Shown in pieces: positions 61,914 to 64,000 of a DNA stretch of 64,000 bases. Made by a program: the position numbers and the translations under genes. The number at the start of each line of letters is the position of its first letter. Position 1 is the first letter of the stretch. A model generated the notes under the pieces. The model saw nothing but the letters and a program-made list of their open reading frames with translations. It did not search any database and was not told the origin of the DNA. Origin of the DNA: Sphingomonas endolithica (lineage in GTDB: Bacteria > Pseudomonadota > Alphaproteobacteria > Sphingomonadales > Sphingomonadaceae); assembly GCF_025231525.1 (NCBI RefSeq), contig NZ_CP103057.1:744001-808000 (forward strand). Direction: 5' to 3'.

Positions 61914-62310
61914 GAATGTGACTGCCTCCGCTCCCCAAGATGAGCCAATCCGCCACGATACCGGCACCTGCCTCAAGGTTTCGCAGGTGATCGGACGGAT
62001 CGGAGACAAGTGGTCGGTGCTCGTCATCATCATGCTATGCGAGCGCGGTTATCGGTTCAATGAACTCAAGCGCGGGATCGACGGGATCTCGCAGCGCATG
62101 CTTACCTTGACGCTGCGGAACATGGAGCGCGACGGATTTGTGACTCGCACTGTCACGCCCTCCATTCCGCCACGGGTGGACTACGAACTGACGGAGATCG
62201 GGCGCTCCTTGGCCGTACCGGTCAGGCTGCTGGGCGCCTGGGCGCTGCAAAACCTCGTCGGCATCGCCTCGGCACGCGAATCCTATGACGCCGGGAACGA
62301 AGACGCTTAA
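61912..62310 (+). CDS. HxlR-family transcriptional regulator
   Basis: A 132-aa winged-helix regulator. The HxlR core is visible: [20 protein letters not shown] with the conserved Cys near residue 20, [20 protein letters not shown], and the wing [21 protein letters not shown]. HxlR proteins such as YodB and QorR sense quinones or diamide through the N-terminal Cys and repress a neighbouring reductase. Here the target is probably azoR, which is divergent. The Cys is present, so redox sensing is plausible. Confidence 0.9.
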   Translation: MNVTASAPQDEPIRHDTGTCLKVSQVIGRIGDKWSVLVIIMLCERGYRFNELKRGIDGISQRMLTLTLRNMERDGFVTRTVTPSIPPRVDYELTEIGRSLAVPVRLLGAWALQNLVGIASARESYDAGNEDA

Positions 62311-62651
62311 GCCGTCATACTGCAGCAGTGTTCCGTGCCAGCGGAAAACGATTTTACTGGCACGCGACAAGTTGATCCGTCGTTGTTGCTGTCAGAGCCA
62401 ACACCTCGACTGCTTCAATAGTATGATAATTTGTGCGGCGCGGCACAGACGCGACAAATCGCCTGCACCCAGGACGATCGCGACAGTCAATTAATCTGAG
62501 TTATACCGCAGGAGCCAAATATATTGCGCTAGATCAGTCATTTATAGTTGCCGTTCACTGCATCCTTTGTTCTGACGGTTCGTATTTAGGATGGCTTTGG
62601 TCAATCAAGTAGCAAGTCCGCCCCCTGAATGACCAAGGAGGGAGAGACACT
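62311..62651. other. Intergenic region before the ferritin-like genes
   Basis: This 341-base gap holds the hairpin above, then a more AT-rich part (62480-62560) likely to contain the promoter of the ferritin-like genes. A strong GGAGGGAGAG ribosome site ends it. No small gene, RNA or repeat was recognised. Confidence 0.5.
62334..62364 (+). terminator. Hairpin downstream of hxlR
   Basis: CGTGCCAG (62334-62341) and CTGGCACG (62357-62364) form a perfect 8-base stem with a 15-base loop, 24 bases after the hxlR stop. No clear U-tract follows. Confidence 0.45.
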
Positions 62652-63644
62652 ATGCCTGAAAGCGAGCAAGTGGTTCAAATGGTCGATGCGCGAGCGCAAC
62701 GACGGACCGAGCGACGCGACTTCTTCAAGTTCGCCGTCACCGCAGCAGCCGTAGGCACCGGCGGCCTTGCGCTTTCCGGACGCGCCATGGCGCAGACCGC
62801 GCCAAGCGAGGCGGACATTCTGAACTTCGCGCTCAATCTCGAATATCTCGAGGCGCAGTTCTACAGCTTCGCATTCAGTGGAACGGGCTTGGCCGCAGAC
62901 CAGCTCACTGGCACGCAGACGCAAGGCGGAGTGACTGGCGCCCGCAAAGCGAACCTGACCGACCCTGCCGTCATCCAATATGTCCGTGAGATCGCCTCCG
63001 ACGAGGTCGCACACGTTGCCTCGCTGCGGAGATTACTCTCGACCTCGGCTGTATCGCAGCCTGCCATCGATCTCTCGCCTGCAGTGTTCACCGCCGCCGC
63101 GACCGCGGCGGGGATCGATCTCACTGCGTCCGGCGGGATCTTCGATCCGTATGCCAACGACGATAACTTCCTGACTGCCGCCTACATCTTCGAGGATGTC
63201 GGGGTCACGGCATACAAAGGCGGATCGCCGCTCCTCAACACGCCCGACATCATCGACGCAGCGGCCGGCCTGCTCGCGGCCGAGGCGTTCCATGCCGGGA
63301 TCATCCGCGGCGCACTCTATCGCCGCGGCGTGGATGTCCCCGTGCTGCGCACCAATGCCGACAAGATCTCGGACGCGCGCGACACGCTGGATGGTACGGC
63401 CACGTCTGCCGGCCCGCCGGTGCGCGTTGCCGACGACGATCAGGGCATCTCGCCTATGGACACGCAGTTCGGGCTCGCGTCCAACTTCGTGCCGACCGAT
63501 GCCAACGGCATCGTGTTCAGTCGCACCGCCGAGCAGGTTCACAACATCGCCTATCTGACCCGCAATCAGGTCACTTCTGGCGGCTTTTTCCCGAACGGGA
63601 CCAACAATCCGAACGCGGCGCTTCGCCGTTCCGGCGCGAACTGA
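62652..63644 (+). CDS. Tat-exported ferritin-like domain protein
   Basis: A 330-aa protein with a twin-arginine leader (ERRDFFKFAVTAAAVGTGG) and a Ferritin_2-type four-helix core. The core shows ADILNFALNLEYLEAQFY, IASDEVAHVASLR and LLAAEAFHAGIIRGALY; the Glu and His residues in these helices could bind two metals. A Gly/Asn-rich C terminus ends it. Family members are periplasmic and some are linked to desiccation or stress; their activity is mostly untested. The start has a strong GGAGGGAGAG site 6 bases upstream. A homologue follows 11 bases after its stop. Confidence 0.85.
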   Translation: MPESEQVVQMVDARAQRRTERRDFFKFAVTAAAVGTGGLALSGRAMAQTAPSEADILNFALNLEYLEAQFYSFAFSGTGLAADQLTGTQTQGGVTGARKANLTDPAVIQYVREIASDEVAHVASLRRLLSTSAVSQPAIDLSPAVFTAAATAAGIDLTASGGIFDPYANDDNFLTAAYIFEDVGVTAYKGGSPLLNTPDIIDAAAGLLAAEAFHAGIIRGALYRRGVDVPVLRTNADKISDARDTLDGTATSAGPPVRVADDDQGISPMDTQFGLASNFVPTDANGIVFSRTAEQVHNIAYLTRNQVTSGGFFPNGTNNPNAALRRSGAN

Positions 63645-63655
63645 GGAGGCGGGCG

Positions 63656-64000
63656 ATGAAAGATCAAATCGAATTTCTGGACCTGATGGAACGCGCCGGG
63701 CACCAGCGGAGCGCGCGTCGGAACTTCATTCGCCTGTGTGGCGGTGCGGCGGTAATGACCGGCGGCCTATCGCTGCTGGCAGCATGCGGCGACGACAATG
63801 ACGATCCCGAGGTCATCCAGCTACCGTCACCCACCCCCACGCCGTCGCCCACGCCGACCACGGCCGTCAGCGAAATCGACGTGCTCAACTTCGCGCTGCA
63901 GCTCGAATATCTGGAGGGGAATTATTATTCCTATGCAGTGTCGGGCCAGGGGGTACCGGCCAACCTCCAGACCGGCACCGGCACGCAAGGTGCGGTGATC
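63656..64000 (+). CDS. Tat-exported, lipoprotein-like ferritin-like protein (3' end beyond the window)
   Basis: The first 115 residues are visible. A twin-arginine leader (SARRNFIRLCGGAAVMTGG) leads into a lipobox-like SLLAACG, then a Pro/Thr-rich linker (LPSPTPTPSPTPTTA) and the start of a ferritin-like domain, VLNFALQLEYLEGNYYSYAV, homologous to the preceding gene. It would be anchored in a membrane by a lipid while its neighbour is soluble. GAGGAGG precedes the ATG. The gene is cut by the window end. Confidence 0.8.
   Translation, partial: MKDQIEFLDLMERAGHQRSARRNFIRLCGGAAVMTGGLSLLAACGDDNDDPEVIQLPSPTPTPSPTPTTAVSEIDVLNFALQLEYLEGNYYSYAVSGQGVPANLQTGTGTQGAVI

Overview
The window is a GC-rich chromosomal stretch that most resembles Sphingomonas or a close relative (Sphingomonadaceae, Alphaproteobacteria). 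The reasons are the large TonB-dependent receptors beside glycoside hydrolases, the many twin-arginine signal peptides, RegB/RegA next to a cyo quinol oxidase, a CysN-CysC fusion, and short palindromic pairs (REPIN-like) of the kind common in sphingomonads. No rRNA, tRNA, CRISPR array, prophage or insertion sequence was seen. The genus is inferred, not proven.

Layout. 1-2.0 kb: a degenerate NtrC-type regulator and a sensor kinase. 1.99-15.2 kb: an amino-sugar or galactoside catabolic locus (BadF-type sugar kinase, AgaS-like isomerase, KbaZ/AgaZ, EamA permease, Tat-exported GH36 enzyme, periplasmic amidohydrolase, AgaR-like repressor, TonB receptor, Tat-exported putative glycosidase). Three TTTCGTTT-type operators tie it together. 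15.2-22.3 kb: LysR regulators, an aldo/keto reductase interrupted by a stop at its catalytic lysine codon, a DUF1176 protein, a MraZ-like orphan with a small zinc-ribbon gene, and an MHS-type permease. 22.4-29.2 kb: cyoABCD-SURF1-regB-regA, apparently one overlapping operon. 29.4-41.5 kb: SelO, a CitE-like lyase, cysD-cysNC-cysQ, a TetR/permease/carboxylesterase group, and an acyl-CoA synthetase. 41.6-52.2 kb: a TonB receptor and an arabinoxylan-type hydrolase set (acetylesterase, GH3, GH27, GH51).

52.3-61.1 kb is the most unusual part. Eight genes on the minus strand run head to tail, mostly with 4-base start/stop overlaps: a MoxR-family AAA+ ATPase, an unknown protein, a zincin plus von Willebrand factor A protein, a radical SAM enzyme, a small unknown helical protein, a PaaK-like adenylate-forming enzyme, PnuC and NadR. 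The parts are known families, but I do not recognise this combination. It is the best candidate for an undescribed system. 61.2-64 kb: a divergent azoR/hxlR pair and two Tat-exported ferritin-like proteins, the last cut by the window end.

How the genes work together. The 2-15 kb block would import a galacto- or N-acetylgalactosamine-containing glycan, cleave it outside the cytoplasm, and feed phosphorylated sugar to AgaS and KbaZ. The partner aldolase and deacetylase are not in the window. The cyo-RegBA block couples a quinol oxidase, its assembly factor and a redox sensor. The cys block activates sulfate to PAPS and removes PAP. The 44-52 kb block removes acetyl, xylosyl, galactosyl/arabinopyranosyl and arabinofuranosyl groups from hemicellulose.
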